Counted from the stretch's first letter, positions 32,701-39,375 are shown. The stretch is 64,000 nucleotides of DNA from Castor canadensis (GCF_047511655.1 NC_133387.1:24360353-24424352), one strand, 5' to 3'. Notes: generated from the letters alone by a model not told the origin. Numbers and translations are program-made.

Positions 32701-33348
32701 AGAATCTCAGAGCACTTCACAGGTATGATCAAGTGGCAATGAGAGTTTTTTCTATTTTTAGCTCTACTGACTAAAACATGAAGCTGAGAAGCCAAGGTCA
32801 TAGTTTAAACTCTTAGGGGTCATTCAACTTTGTTTTATTTCTAAGCTTTTAATTTAACTGCTAATCTCAGCTAGATATCACATAAATGTGTATCCTTATT
32901 TACCAGAAATATGAATTAGAGACAATTGAGCATCATGAATGAAAAAAAAAACCAGTACAAAATGTGTGCTGCACTAATGATGGGTCAGAAGGGCCATCAT
33001 CACGTACAAAGTTTCGGACACGCACAGATACTTGGAGGTAGGATATGAGCCAGGTTTTGGAAGCTCAGAGTGTGCTAGCCGTCTGACAGCAGAGTGCAGA
33101 ATTCTTGATGTTGTTTAACTTTAGCTTGTACATTATGCATAGCAAAAAGAGTTTTTACTCAGTCCTAGATATGTCTAGATCATTGTGGGAGAAATTTATA
33201 GCCCGAGCCCTAAAGCTATTACCTGTCTTTTGTCTCTATAAGATAATTTATTCCTAATGATAAGCTTTTCTACCTATAGAGTCTCTCTGAAAAGTCAAGG
33301 AAAGTGTTCCGAATATTCCGGCAATGGGAATCTTTATCCTCATCCTGA
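5653..33348 (+). CDS. ZC3HC1: ZC3HC1 (NIPA), complete coding gene, 10 coding exons
   Basis: Joined coding exons: 5653-5798, 8106-8217, 15061-15211, 16487-16570, 26917-27044, 28116-28270, 29117-29360, 29983-30198, 30735-30941 and 33280-33348. They give an uninterrupted 503-codon frame; human ZC3HC1 has 502. Known role: a nuclear-basket component that binds TPR at the nuclear pore, also described as the F-box-like subunit of an SCF ligase acting on nuclear cyclin B1. Visible motifs: zinc module 1 with C117-x2-C120 and H152-x3-C156-x-W158; zinc module 2 with C272-x2-C275-x6-W282 and H426-x3-C430-x-W432. The Ser/Pro-rich insert between the halves of module 2 holds S354, S359 and S396-P, followed by a basic NLS (PLRKAKRAR, 397-405). 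All phases match and no frame break is seen. Identification is by recognised protein similarity along the whole length. Confidence 0.97.
6060..6410. repeat. Ancient interspersed repeat in intron 1
   Basis: 'ggttcttaacctttttt .. gtggacccc' recalls a mammal-wide repeat; the family was not fixed. It ends near the B1-dID at 6435. Confidence 0.35.
6435..6627 (-). repeat. B1-dID composite SINE
   Basis: Minus-sense dID ('actgggcttgaactcagggc') then B1 ('ctgagtagctacgattatagg'), with a T-tract at the start. Confidence 0.9.
6628..7079. other. Unassigned intron 1 sequence
   Basis: AT-rich with no recognised repeat or splice-flanked frame. Confidence 0.4.
7081..7172 (+). repeat. B1-like SINE
   Basis: 'atccaggtgtggtggtgcac' start and A-rich end. 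Confidence 0.8.
7465..7612 (+). repeat. B1 + dID SINE
   Basis: B1 half then '..aaggccctgagttcaatccc' and an A-tract. Confidence 0.8.
7628..7733 (+). repeat. B1-like SINE
   Basis: 'acctggcatggtggctaat' start and 'agacccccatcttaac' end; directly followed by another composite. Confidence 0.75.
7734..7992 (+). repeat. B1-dID composite with an antisense dID inside
   Basis: The plus-sense B1 start (7734-7760) is broken by a minus-sense dID (about 7761-7824, 'ggggtttgagttcaggacc'). The B1 remainder and its own dID half end at 7992. Confidence 0.75.
8106..8217 (+). CDS. ZC3HC1: ZC3HC1 coding exon 2, ends at a U12-type donor
   Basis: Acceptor ..TTTTATTTTAG/ at 8105. The exon completes codon 49 and encodes residues 50-86, ending VETFS. 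This stretch is variable and polar and precedes the zinc module. It ends in phase 0 directly before ATATCCTTT, a U12-class 5' splice site. No GT donor at this position keeps the frame; the nearest GT (8237) would add 19 nt and shift it. Confidence 0.93.
8218..8226 (+). promoter_or_regulatory. U12-type AT-AC 5' splice site
   Basis: ATATCCTTT is a full match to the minor-spliceosome AT-AC donor consensus. It follows exon 2 exactly where the protein alignment requires the junction. Confidence 0.9.
8480..8650 (-). repeat. MIR-like fragment
   Basis: 'cattttacacaagagaaaat .. acttgcccaagacatgctgc' reverse MIR pattern, in the U12-type intron. Confidence 0.5.
8690..9430. mobile_element. MLT1-type MaLR LTR split by a SINE
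   Basis: 'acataacaaattgccttaca .. cttagtggcttacaacaaac' marks an MLT1 LTR. It is interrupted by the B1-dID at 8938-9131 and continues with 'gagcaagagagcaggatgg'. Confidence 0.55.
8938..9131 (-). repeat. B1-dID composite SINE
   Basis: Minus-sense dID with an internal duplication of 'cacaaagcagg', followed by a shortened B1 half. Confidence 0.85.
9595..9776 (+). repeat. B1 + dID SINE
   Basis: B1 half, 'cacaagaccctgagttcaaa', C8 and oligo(A) end. Confidence 0.75.
9805..10000 (-). repeat. B1-like SINE then ID SINE
   Basis: Minus B1 (9805-9915, 'gagacagactcttgctatgt') beside a minus ID (9920-10000, 'aatcaaacccagggcctgg'). Confidence 0.75.
10069..10368 (-). repeat. dID plus two B1-like units
   Basis: T-tract, dID half, B1 half, then a second B1-like unit ('ggctggcttcgaactatgat'). 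Confidence 0.75.
10399..10455 (+). repeat. Short dID SINE, (AAT)n tail
   Basis: Truncated 'gggctggtagtgtgaagccc' unit ending in AAT repeats. Confidence 0.7.
10556..10664 (-). repeat. ID SINE with (TTTG)n tail
   Basis: TTTG tract (10559-10589), then 'ggtactgggagtcaaaccaa .. catgctaggcaaa'. Confidence 0.85.
10755..10844 (-). repeat. ID SINE
   Basis: 'ctggaattgaacccagggtg' core. Confidence 0.8.
10969..11087 (-). repeat. B1-like SINE
   Basis: 'gttttgtttttgagacagtc .. aattataggcatacaccacc'. Confidence 0.8.
11490..11746 (+). mobile_element. MER2/Tigger-like DNA transposon
   Basis: 'tccatggggattggttccag' .. 'ctctagattacttaaaatac' .. 'ggttgaatccatggatacag' .. 'tgactgtac'. It has the same order as the copy at 18695. 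Non-autonomous length, no transposase frame. Confidence 0.6.
11747..12626. other. Unassigned part of intron 2
   Basis: AT-rich and SINE-free; no gene or repeat was recognised. Confidence 0.4.
12627..12765 (+). repeat. B1-like SINE, (AAAT)n tail
   Basis: 'tataccctgtaatcccagca'-type core with a tail of AAAT repeats. Confidence 0.85.
12887..12957 (-). repeat. B1-like fragment
   Basis: 'tttgagacaggatctcacta', truncated. Confidence 0.65.
13182..13287 (-). repeat. ID SINE
   Basis: TTTG-rich tail, 'ggtgctgaggatttaactca', 'gagctacatcccca'. Confidence 0.85.
13556..13628 (+). repeat. ID SINE
   Basis: 'ggactggggatacagctcaa', 'gggtttgatgcc'. Confidence 0.8.
13796..13880 (-). repeat. ID SINE
   Basis: 'gctggggcttgaacccaggg'; a T18 tract follows at about 13883. 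Confidence 0.8.
14273..14350 (-). repeat. ID SINE
   Basis: 'gccgggcatcaaactcaggg', 'catgctaggcaagta'. Confidence 0.8.
14700..14805 (-). repeat. B1-like SINE
   Basis: 'tttgagataggatcactatg .. gtgatcctcctgcctcatc'. It ends about 250 bp before the U12 3' splice site. Confidence 0.75.
15044..15060 (+). promoter_or_regulatory. U12-type branch site and AC 3' splice site
   Basis: TTTCTTAAC at 15044-15052 differs by one base from the U12 branch consensus TTCCTTAAC. It lies about 10 nt from the terminal AC (15059-15060), within the short branch-to-acceptor spacing typical of U12 introns. Confidence 0.9.
15061..15211 (+). CDS. ZC3HC1: ZC3HC1 coding exon 3, first CxxC of the zinc module
   Basis: Begins SLKWAGKP directly after an AC-ending intron and encodes residues 87-136 plus one base of codon 137. 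It carries W90, W107 and the zinc ligands C117 and C120 ([10 protein letters not shown]). No AG lies at the boundary. The first AG (15068-15069) would delete three conserved codons, so the AC acceptor is preferred. Donor AGAT/GTAAGT at 15212, phase 1. Confidence 0.95.
15270..15438 (+). repeat. B1-like SINE with internal insertion
   Basis: 'agccaggtgtggtggtacat' start; a middle segment is longer than usual; A18 tail. Confidence 0.8.
15530..16226 (-). repeat. Array of four minus-strand SINEs
   Basis: Back-to-back units: B1-dID 15530-15731, B1-dID 15733-15924 (T20 start), B1-dID-like 15939-16108 and B1-like 16109-16226. All have the same orientation and differ in sequence, so these are separate insertions. 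Confidence 0.8.
16487..16570 (+). CDS. ZC3HC1: ZC3HC1 coding exon 4, HxxxC half of zinc module 1
   Basis: Acceptor TTTCAG/ at 16486. It completes Y137 and encodes residues 138-164 plus one base of codon 165. H152 and C156 supply the other two zinc ligands, with W158 two residues on, which is the C3HC family pattern. Donor CCAG/GTACTT at 16571, phase 1. Confidence 0.95.
16735..16860. repeat. MIR/L2-like fragment
   Basis: 'attatcccacttaatccttt .. ggtgaagaaccagag', diverged. Confidence 0.4.
17133..17327 (+). repeat. B1-dID composite SINE
   Basis: Well-preserved: 'caggcgccagtggttcacac', linker 'cgaaaaaacccatcac', dID 'ggctggtggagtggctcaag'. Confidence 0.92.
17777..17855 (+). repeat. dID SINE
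   Basis: 'agggctggaggcatggctta', 'gagttcaaacctc'. Confidence 0.85.
18100..18163 (-). repeat. B1-like fragment
   Basis: 'gaggcagggtctcatcatgt'. Confidence 0.65.
18351..18497 (-). repeat. B1-like SINE with internal duplication
   Basis: 'gagacagggtctcactacgt', with the 'cctgctacatagcctgggctg' segment duplicated, as in rodent B1. Confidence 0.8.
18541..18630 (-). repeat. ID SINE
   Basis: 'tgctggggattgaacccagg'. Confidence 0.85.
18695..18995 (+). mobile_element. MER2/Tigger-like DNA transposon
   Basis: 'ggattggttccaagaccccc' .. 'caactacatacaccctcccg' .. 'ggttgaatccatggatgaag' .. 'ctgactctac'. It is the most complete of the three copies. Confidence 0.65.
19156..19240 (-). repeat. B1-like fragment
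   Basis: 'aagagtctctgtagcccagg'. Confidence 0.6.
19241..19600. mobile_element. Old L1-type fragment
   Basis: 'gcttttTGTTGGAGAATGTG'-like text with 'catgttttcacatgtagcat' recalls an old L1 3' region; low certainty. Confidence 0.3.
19640..19733 (-). repeat. ID SINE
   Basis: T21, then 'ggtgccggggatcagaccca'. Confidence 0.85.
19740..20960. mobile_element. Old L1M-like sequence, SINE inside
   Basis: 'ttcatggctttataattttc' and 'tagttctcagaacattt' resemble old L1 3' sequence. It is broken by the B1-dID at 20345-20552. Family not fixed. Confidence 0.35.
20345..20552 (-). repeat. B1-dID composite SINE
   Basis: 'gctggggtttgaaacttctc .. tatttgcccgggctggcc .. aggtgtgagcaacc'. Confidence 0.88.
21435..22635 (-). 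mobile_element. LINE-1, 5'-truncated, with target-site duplications
   Basis: Perfect 14-bp duplications CCCCACACTTTCTT flank it (21421-21434, 22636-22649). The minus strand encodes the C-terminal end of L1 ORF2p (21915-22214, motif [18 protein letters not shown]), upstream ORF2 remnants with stops, and a 3' UTR with a G-rich tract. It is dead: no ORF1, no reverse-transcriptase core. Lies in ZC3HC1 intron 4, antisense to the gene. Confidence 0.95.
22665..22770 (-). repeat. B1-like SINE, internally deleted
   Basis: T20, 'gagacagggtttcattaaat', 'gctgggattacaggc'. Confidence 0.75.
23084..23222 (+). repeat. B1-like SINE with GA-rich tail
   Basis: 'aaggcatggtggtacatgtc', tail of GA repeats and A. 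Confidence 0.85.
23347..23563 (-). repeat. ID + B1 composite SINE
   Basis: T19, 'ctaaggattgaacccagac', then 'gaggcagggtcttaactgct'. Confidence 0.85.
23829..23930 (+). repeat. dID SINE
   Basis: 'ggtgtggctcaagtggtaga', 'gagttcaaaccccag', A/AAT tail; well-preserved. Confidence 0.9.
24160..24268 (-). repeat. ID SINE with internal duplication
   Basis: 'gggatcaaacccagcccttg', then an imperfect repeat of the core. Confidence 0.75.
24640..25480 (+). repeat. L2 3' end split by an LTR-like insert
   Basis: The L2 pattern ('tgttgctctttcaaattc .. ccttTGCTGAAAA') stops near 24840 and resumes near 25340 ('acttatcacagtgtactatc .. gactatgagtgac'). In between is about 500 bp of other repeat, possibly an old LTR; family not fixed. 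Confidence 0.45.
25818..25950 (-). repeat. B1-like SINE
   Basis: T18, 'gctgtgtagcccatgctgg', 'gggattgtgaatgtg'. Confidence 0.8.
26275..26360 (-). repeat. ID SINE
   Basis: 'ctgaggatcaaaccagggtc'. Confidence 0.85.
26580..26798 (-). repeat. dID + B1 composite SINE
   Basis: 'actgggatttgaactcaggg', then 'tttgagacaggatcttgctg'; ends 118 bp before exon 5. Confidence 0.88.
26917..27044 (+). CDS. ZC3HC1: ZC3HC1 coding exon 5
   Basis: Acceptor CCATAG/ at 26916. It completes D165 and encodes residues 166-207, including the leucine-rich stretch [18 protein letters not shown]. In human this lies in the region described as F-box-like. Intron 4 before it (10.3 kb) is the longest and carries an L1. Donor ATG/GTGAGT at 27045, phase 0. 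Confidence 0.95.
27232..27322 (+). repeat. dID SINE
   Basis: 'ggggctggaggtgtggttca', 'gagttcaaatctcag'. Confidence 0.88.
27323..28115. other. Unassigned part of intron 5
   Basis: No repeat or extra exon was recognised. Confidence 0.4.
28116..28270 (+). CDS. ZC3HC1: ZC3HC1 coding exon 6
   Basis: Acceptor TTTGTAG/ at 28115. It encodes residues 208-258 and two bases of codon 259: an acidic/leucine-rich helix-like segment ([12 protein letters not shown]) and the segment ending VCGWAC. It is nearly identical to the human protein. Donor AG/GTTAGT at 28271, phase 2. Confidence 0.95.
28537..28579. other. Perfect 16-bp inverted repeat in intron 6
   Basis: Arms TTCTAAAAATAGAAAG (28537-28552) and CTTTCTATTTTTAGAA (28564-28579) are exact reverse complements with an 11-nt loop. 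No known repeat family was recognised. Confidence 0.8.
28982..29056 (+). repeat. dID SINE just upstream of exon 7
   Basis: 'gtggctcaagtggtaaagtg .. cccagtaccacc', A10 tail. Perfect 14-bp duplications CTTAGTCACATGGA (28968-28981, 29057-29070) show the insertion precisely. Confidence 0.95.
29117..29360 (+). CDS. ZC3HC1: ZC3HC1 coding exon 7, CxxC of zinc module 2
   Basis: Acceptor TTCCTAG/ at 29116. It completes S259 and encodes residues 260-340, with C272-x2-C275 followed by W282, the first half of the second zinc module. The long variable insert starts after it. Donor CAG/GTATTG at 29361, phase 0. A recent dID SINE sits about 46 bp upstream of the acceptor. Confidence 0.95.
29460..29683 (-). 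repeat. ID/dID + B1 composite SINE
   Basis: 'tactgggggttgaacccaat', then 'gaggtagggtctcattatct', with a G-rich start. Confidence 0.85.
29983..30198 (+). CDS. ZC3HC1: ZC3HC1 coding exon 8, phospho-sites and NLS
   Basis: Acceptor CCTTCAG/ at 29982. It encodes residues 341-412. S354 and S359 sit at the same numbers as the human phosphorylation sites, and S396-P corresponds to human S395. R363 matches the common human allele of the coronary-disease variant Arg363His. A basic NLS-like run (397-405) and a serine tract (408-412) follow. One extra residue near 387-389 compared with human explains the 503 total. Donor TCG/GTATGT, phase 0. Confidence 0.95.
30511..30605 (+). repeat. B1-like fragment
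   Basis: 'gaggaggctgaggcaagagg .. cctgggttacatagcaagac', A tail; 5' end missing. Confidence 0.8.
30735..30941 (+). CDS. ZC3HC1: ZC3HC1 coding exon 9, HxxxC half of zinc module 2
   Basis: Acceptor CCCTCAG/ at 30734. It encodes residues 413-481. H426-x3-C430-x-W432 closes the second zinc module, about 150 residues after its CxxC. The [14 protein letters not shown] segment is nearly identical to human. Donor ATG/GTGAGA at 30942, phase 0. Confidence 0.95.
30942..31826. other. Unassigned part of intron 9
   Basis: No repeat or gene was recognised. Confidence 0.4.
31827..32023 (+). repeat. B1-dID composite SINE
   Basis: 'tgctgggtgttggtggctcg', linker 'tatctcaaaaattaccc', dID 'gtggagtggctcaaatggta'. 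Confidence 0.88.
32024..33279. other. SINE-free end of intron 9
   Basis: No repeat or alternative exon was recognised in about 1.25 kb. Confidence 0.4.
33280..33348 (+). CDS. ZC3HC1: ZC3HC1 coding exon 10 and stop
   Basis: Acceptor TACCTATAG/ at 33279. It encodes residues 482-503 and ends with TGA at 33346-33348. The conserved basic/aromatic tail reads [17 protein letters not shown]. The last residues are SSS here, where human ends in CSC. Confidence 0.94.
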   Translation, partial: SLSEKSRKVFRIFRQWESLSSS

Positions 33349-33401
33349 AGATATTGCAGCCCTTTCCTGCAGAGAATTGAACTGAGAGTGACTTTTTGAA
33401 A

Positions 33402-33407
33402 AATAAA
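33402..33407 (+). terminator. Proximal poly(A) signal AATAAA
   Basis: Canonical hexamer 54 nt after the ZC3HC1 stop codon. Confidence 0.55.
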
Positions 33408-33701
33408 GTCTGAATTATCTTTTGATCAGCTGATGCTAAGTTTTTATCCATCATGGTTTAATGACAGGAAGCCTCTGCCATTGTAAAGACAAAGAATGTC
33501 AGCCATCTGCATGAAAGAGAGGAGATCCATTTCCATGTGGGATGTGGACAAGGGAAGGTACAGCAAGACCCATTTTGTGTAAAGACCACTGTGTGATGAA
33601 ACCAGATGGAAGACCAAGGATCAGAACATCCATTTCAGTAGCTTTAGTGTGTCACAGTGCTCCAAGGATTCTTATATACCAGGAATATGAGAGTATGTGT
33701 T

Positions 33702-33707
33702 AATAAA
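33702..33707 (+). terminator. Distal poly(A) signal AATAAA
   Basis: Canonical hexamer about 350 nt after the stop, in a T/A-rich context. The proximal and distal sites could give alternative 3' ends. Confidence 0.55.
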
Positions 33708-34396
33708 ATATTTGCTAAGATACTAAGCTACTTCCTGCTGGAGAATTGTTTTCCCCTTTGCCTGATAGACTGAAGAAGACCTCAGTGAGTCAGACTTTGA
33801 GTTTCCAGATTGGTGACAAAAAGCAGAATTTATTTGTAATTCCAGTCAAAGGGGTGTAGTCTTTCTTAAACCCTAGACAAGGTGGTTTTCATCATTACCA
33901 GGTCTCCTGTTGTGACTCAGTACATGGTGAGCTGATTGTCTTTTCCTCACTTTGATGATTAGCAAAGAAAGAACAGAACAGGAGGAGGGAAGAAGGCACT
34001 CAGAAGAGGCTCCCTCCATGTGCCTTCCAATCCCTGACTTACCTGATTGGAGTTCCCTAAGGTTCTTTCCTTCCTTGTGGGGATCATCAGCCTTTGTGGT
34101 AGAGAAGATTGACCCTGAACTTGACCCATATAAATTTTACTGCCCACTAGTGAAATGGCTATGACCTACTGGAGACTGGGAAGTGGCTGTTCTTTGGTAT
34201 GCCAGATTTTAGTAACTGGTTGGTCACTTTTAAAATGAAGTATTTTAAAGGAAATAATAGATACCATAATATTCTATTTAGAAATATACTTTTTATTCCT
34301 AAAAAATAGAACTTTTCTCTACATACTATACCCAACAAAAATTAATCCCTGAATATCATCTGATACTCAAATCTATATTCAAAATTCCTAATTGTG

Positions 34397-34475
34397 GGAC
34401 TGGAGTATAGCTCAGTGGTAAAGCATGAGCCTAGCATGTCAAGGCCCTGGGTTCAGTCACCAGCACTCCCCCACA
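34397..34475 (+). repeat. ID SINE
   Basis: 'gggactggagtatagctcag', 'ccctgggttcagtcacc'. Confidence 0.85.
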
Positions 34476-34617
34476 CTTGCAATTGCTGGTTGTTCAACTT
34501 ACGTTCTTTACATCTGACTTGTCCAGACCAGGGTCCAATTCAAGATTGTAGGATGCATAATTCTTTGAAGGACAGTTTTTTTAATTGTGCATGTCAGATT
34601 TCAAATTCATCATTTTT

Positions 34618-34810
34618 CAGCTGGGCTCCAGTGGCTCACACCTGTCTAGCTACCCAGGAGGCAGAGATCAGGAGGATCACAGTTCAAAGCCAGCCCTAGG
34701 CAAATACTTCATGAGACTATCTTGAAAAAACTCATTACAAAAAGGGCTGGTGGAGTGGCTTAAGGTGTAGTCCCTGAGTTCAAATCCCATATTGCAAAAA
34801 AAAGAAAAAT
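34618..34810 (+). repeat. B1-dID composite SINE
   Basis: 'cagctgggctccagtggctc', dID 'ggctggtggagtggcttaag'. Confidence 0.9.
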
Positions 34811-35115
34811 TGTCATTTTTTTTATTGTGATTTTTAAAAGGGTATATTGAACAGTGTTGTTCTTTCTCCTAAATCAAGCTTCTACCAATGAACAAGGCCA
34901 CATTGAGGCTGCTTCTCCTTCCTTTGATAGTGGTAATGACTTCACTGTTCATTCTTGGTCTCTGTGTTTCCCCTTAGAAAGAGACTAGTGGGCAACTCTC
35001 TAACATTCACAGAAATGAAACCTGAGGCCCAGGGTGGGAAACCATTTGCTGAAAGGTGACTGTGTGAATTAGAAGTCTCTTCTTCGACTCAGGGTATTTT
35101 TTTTAAACATTTCCA

Positions 35116-35408
35116 GTATTTTTTTTTTTCGATGCTGGGGTTTGAATTTAGGGCCTCACACTTGTTAGGCAGGCACTCTACTACTTGAGCCATACCCCAG
35201 CCCTTTTTTGCTTTAGTTATTTTTTGGATAGGATCTCAAATTTTTGTCTGAGACCAAGCTTGGACCATAATCCTCCTACCTATGCCTCCATGTAGCTAGG
35301 ATTTGCAGGAATGCACCATCATGTTTATTGAGATGAAGTTCACTATTTGCCCAGACTGGCTTTGAATTGCGAGCCTCCTGATCTCCACCTCCTGAGTAGC
35401 TGGGATTA
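35116..35408 (-). repeat. dID plus two B1-like halves
   Basis: 'gctggggtttgaatttaggg', first B1 half, then a second ('tttgcccagactggctttg'). Confidence 0.8.
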
Positions 35409-35854
35409 ATCCACTATAATTTTTTATTTATACCCCCTCCAAAAAATACTTACATTCATTTAATATAGGCCTAATTCCATGGTTTTTATTTATTTTTTTA
35501 TCATGGATGGAAGCAGATTGAGACAGACTTGTTATTGCAACAAACATTGAATCTCTTTTGTATAAGAGGCACTGCTAGCCCTCACAGATGAATGAGTACC
35601 TAGTTAGTACCTTCAAGAAGTTTATAGCTCAGGCCAGAAGACATGAGTGTTGTTTGAATATGCAAATGTTACACAAGAGAAATTGTGCCAAATGTGCTGT
35701 AGGAGAAATAAAAGAAAGTTAATGCTCACGTAATGGGACTGGAGAGAATTTCAAGGAAAGTGTAGATTGAAACTACACCTTAGAGTAGGAAATGGAGGCT
35801 CCATCAGAATAAAACAGGAATCTTGTCTATCTTGGTTTTTTAATGCTAACACGT

Positions 35855-36058
35855 AGCCAGGCACCAGTGGCTCACACTTATAATCCTAGCTTCTTGGGAG
35901 ACTGAGATCAGAGGATCGAGTTTTGAGACCAGTCCAGGCAAATAGTTCAAGAGACCCCCCCCCCCATCTCCAGAAAATGGACTGGAGGTGTGACTCAAGC
36001 AGTAGAGCGCCTGCTTTACAAGCATGAAACCCTGAGTTCAAACTTCAGGAAAAATCCC
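35855..36058 (+). repeat. B1-dID composite SINE
   Basis: 'agccaggcaccagtggctca'; a C13 run at the linker; dID 'ggactggaggtgtgactcaa'. Confidence 0.88.
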
Positions 36059-36111
36059 AACACATAAAGCAATATTTGACACATAATGGACACTTAGTTT
36101 AAAAGACATTT

Positions 36112-36350
36112 GAGCTGGGTAGTGTGGTGGTACATGCTAATAAATCCCAGCTAGTTGGGAGGTTGCGGCAAGAGGATCTCAAGTTTGAGGCCAGCCTGAG
36201 CAATGTAGCAAGACCCTGTCTGAAAATTTTGAAAAAAAAAAAAAAAAATTTTTTTTTTAAGGTGACAAGGGTGTAGCTCAGTGATGATAGAGCACTTGCC
36301 TTAGCATGCACAAGCCTTGGGTTCAATCCCCAGTACAATAAAACAAAACA
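36112..36350 (+). repeat. B1-like then ID SINE
   Basis: B1 (36112-36250) with an A16/T8 end, then ID (36263-36350, 'gtgtagctcagtgatgatag'). Confidence 0.82.
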
Positions 36351-36399
36351 AGGATATTTTGGGCTGAAGGAACACAGCAAATGAGCAAAGTGTAGGATA

Positions 36400-36568
36400 T
36401 GTTCCAGAAAGGGCACGTGTTTTGTAGCTAGACTCTTACACTAAGTTGAAGAGAGAGGTAAAGAGAATGAATGTTGAGCCAGAACTGTGAGATAAATAAA
36501 CCTCTTTTCTTTATGAACTGCCCTGTCTCAAGTATTTTGTTGTAGAAACACAAAACAGACTAAGACAT
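36400..36568 (+). mobile_element. MST/THE1-like MaLR LTR end
   Basis: 'aactgtgagataaataaacc' .. 'tgccctgtctcaagtatttt' .. 'acagactaagaca' is the R-U5 end of a MaLR LTR, including its AATAAA. Confidence 0.65.
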
Positions 36569-38130
36569 TTACAATCCACAAAGATAGCATTAAAAGAAAA
36601 TATCCCACTTATATTACCCAGATGAGGTAGCTTTATGGGATGCTGCGTAACTCTGTTAACTTCAGTGCCTTCATCTCTGCCTCCCAGGCCACTTTTTGCA
36701 GCCCACAGTCCCACTGATCAGGCCAGGTAGAGGTATTTTGAAGACTCCTTAATATTCAGGGTTGCTCAGATCCCTTTATTTTCTCAGTCCTCCCAGTCTT
36801 CAGATTCTCCTTTCAGTATTTTTCTCCACTAGAACATGTAGAATTCTATGTTTTGTTTTAACAAAGGTTAAAGATCTCACCTAAGTAGATTTTGTTTTTA
36901 CAGAGAGGAAAACTGAAGCTCAAAGGCATTTAATAACCAGCTCTGTCATAGCTAGAACATGGCAGAGCAGCACTTTAATGCATCTTCTGTTCTTTCTTTT
37001 ACAGTACAACTGGGAATTGTGATTTTCCTTTCCTCAGTACAAAAAGTTGAGCCCTGACTCTCATAGTAGAAAGGAACATATTGCAACTGCTCATGGGATA
37101 CTAGTATCTAGAAGGCAGTCTCTTCTGGCTCTTCTTAGATTTTAGCCAACTTTTTAATAGATTTAGCAAGTAGAACGTTCTCTTTGGGGCTTCCATCATT
37201 TCCTCATTGCACTTAGACCATAGGTGGCTGCCCCCCAAGCCAACTCTTGAATCCCTTCCACTCTATCCCATCTTAGCAACAAGAACAGCTGCATGTATAG
37301 CTTGCCCAACAACGAAAGTACAGACACTTCCTCCTCACTTTTCCTTTCTATTTTTAGTTCTATTCCCATCCTGGGCTTTCTTTGCCTTTACATAGCTGTT
37401 ATCTGTGCTGGTTGACCCGCCCTCACAAGAAAATGCTGCATTTGAGCCCTTTAAGGAGAGACCATTCTTTCCCTCTTTAGCCCCTGTTGTCTTTTCTCTC
37501 ACTGCTCCCTGGCTACAGTTATGTTGCTTGTTGCTCTTCTTTCCACAGCGCTTCTGGTTGAATTGGTTGGCATGTAGCTGAAGCCAGTAGAGAGAAAAGA
37601 AAAGGGGACACACAAAGGCCTCTGGGCATGACAGGTAGGTCATGGAGATGGGGTCATTTATCCAAAGACTAAGAGTATTCTAATAATATGCTTGCCAGCT
37701 CTCGGAACTCACTTCTATCAGCTATTTAGTGCTATCCCAATCGGCAGATATGGTGGAGCATCAGCAGCCCTCAAGAGGGTGGAGAGGGAGCCTAACATGA
37801 GAGACCTAACAGGACTTAAGATTCACGTCCATGGAAGGCCCTTACAGTTCTCGTGCGAAACCAGGATGACAGAGACTAGATAATCCTTTTCAGGCCCTAT
37901 GTCCATTTCCAGGCTGATCCTGTCCAGCTTCATGAGAGCCAAAGGAGAGACAGGAAATATACATGAGAGTCCCTGGACATCAGGGCGGGTTTGGAGCCAT
38001 TGTGAAGTGGAAGCAAAGCATCTGGAGTCTGCCTTCTAGCATGATGTGAGAGAAAGGAAAAGGAGAAACAGTCTTGAGCAGAGAAAGCCTAAAAATTGAT
38101 TTTACTACAATTACAAATAGCTGTGATTGT
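36569..38130. other. Mostly unassigned intergenic sequence
   Basis: A MIR-like minus-strand patch lies at about 36860-36990. The rest shows no recognised gene or repeat. Confidence 0.4.
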
Positions 38131-38345
38131 TAGTGCAGGTTGCTTGCCAGGTATTAAGTATAAATACTGGACATGTTTTATTTTACGTAAACCTCAGCAA
38201 TCCTAAAAGGTTGGTGCAATTACTAAAGCATAAAACATAAGTCAGTTACTTTACTCAAGGTTGCCCAGCCAGTAAGCAAGGGCTAGGATTCAAACTCAGG
38301 CCATCTGTTCCAAAGGCTGTGCTCCTAACACCACTCTGCCTCTGA
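38130..38345 (-). repeat. MIR-like fragment
   Basis: 'gttgcccagccagtaagcaa .. ttcaaactcaggccatctg .. gtgctcctaacaccactctg' reverse MIR. Confidence 0.55.
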
Positions 38346-38549
38346 ACTATGGATATGGTTCAAAAGAATTAACACTTGATTACACGGAGTATAAGTTAAT
38401 AGAATGTTATTCAAACCATTAAAATGATCATTGTACTGACAATATAGTAATGTGGACCCCGTCATTTGTGATACATAATGAAAGCAATTTAAATGTTACC
38501 AGAAGACAAGTTGAGAAAATGAAATGTCAGTGTATCAAAATGAAGATAT

Positions 38550-38768
38550 AAACCAGGCATGATTATACACATCTGTAATCCCAGCTCCTCAGAAAGTGGA
38601 GGCAAGGAGGATCACAAATTTGGGGACAGCCCAGGCAAAGGCACTTTCTCAAAAAAAAAAAAAAAAAAGTGGGGGTGTATGGGTGATGGAGCCCGACGGC
38701 ATGCTTCACTCACTAGCATGCCTGAGGCCCTGAGTTCAATGCCAAATATTTACTTTAAAAAAAAAAAG
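38550..38768 (+). repeat. B1-like then dID-like SINE
   Basis: B1 38550-38668 (A18), then a diverged dID ('ctgaggccctgagttcaatg'). Confidence 0.8.
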
Positions 38769-39290
38769 GTGATACATAACCTTTGAATTTCTTTTTATTG
38801 TCACACTGTTCACGAATTTTTAAAATTGTCTCCATAGTCTTTCCACTTCTCCAAAGATTTATGCACCCTCCTTCCTCAGAATTTCAGTTTTCTACCTCAT
38901 TGCTTCTTCTGTTCTTTTCCTATGCCTTTAATAGAAGCAAGGTGAAAAACAATAGAAAAGCAATAGGAATTAGTGACAACATTAAGATAGAGTAATAATG
39001 AAATTTGAGCTTGAAAGTTACCAAATAAATGCCTTGCCTATTTTTATATGGTCTTATGACTTTATATGCAAACAATTGAAAAATATTTTTTTATAGTTTA
39101 CTTGCTCATGCTAGATATCAGGGTCATTTTTCATAGTTTATAGGTTAGGCAAAAAAGTTACCATTCAAAAATTAAATAATAAGAGTAAGCTTTTCCCTCC
39201 CTTCCTTACAAGAAACCCTCAGTCCACTCCAGAGTAGAATCCAGTTCATCTTTTCTGAAATGAGTCACTTAGAAGCTGTTAAAAGGAAAT

Positions 39291-39375
39291 GAGAGGTGGG
39301 GTGTAACTCAGTGGCAGAGTGCTTACCTAAGACGCACCAGAACCTGGATTCCATCCCCAGCAACACACATACAAA
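39291..39375 (+). repeat. ID SINE
   Basis: 'ggtggggtgtaactcagtgg', 'ggattccatccccagc'. Confidence 0.85.

Larger units (their letters stand above)
33349..33725 (+). other. ZC3HC1: ZC3HC1 3' UTR, two candidate ends
   Basis: The sequence after the stop is free of SINEs up to about 34.4 kb. AATAAA hexamers at 33402 and 33702 would give 3' UTRs of roughly 75 and 375 nt. Which one is used cannot be told from sequence. Confidence 0.6.
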
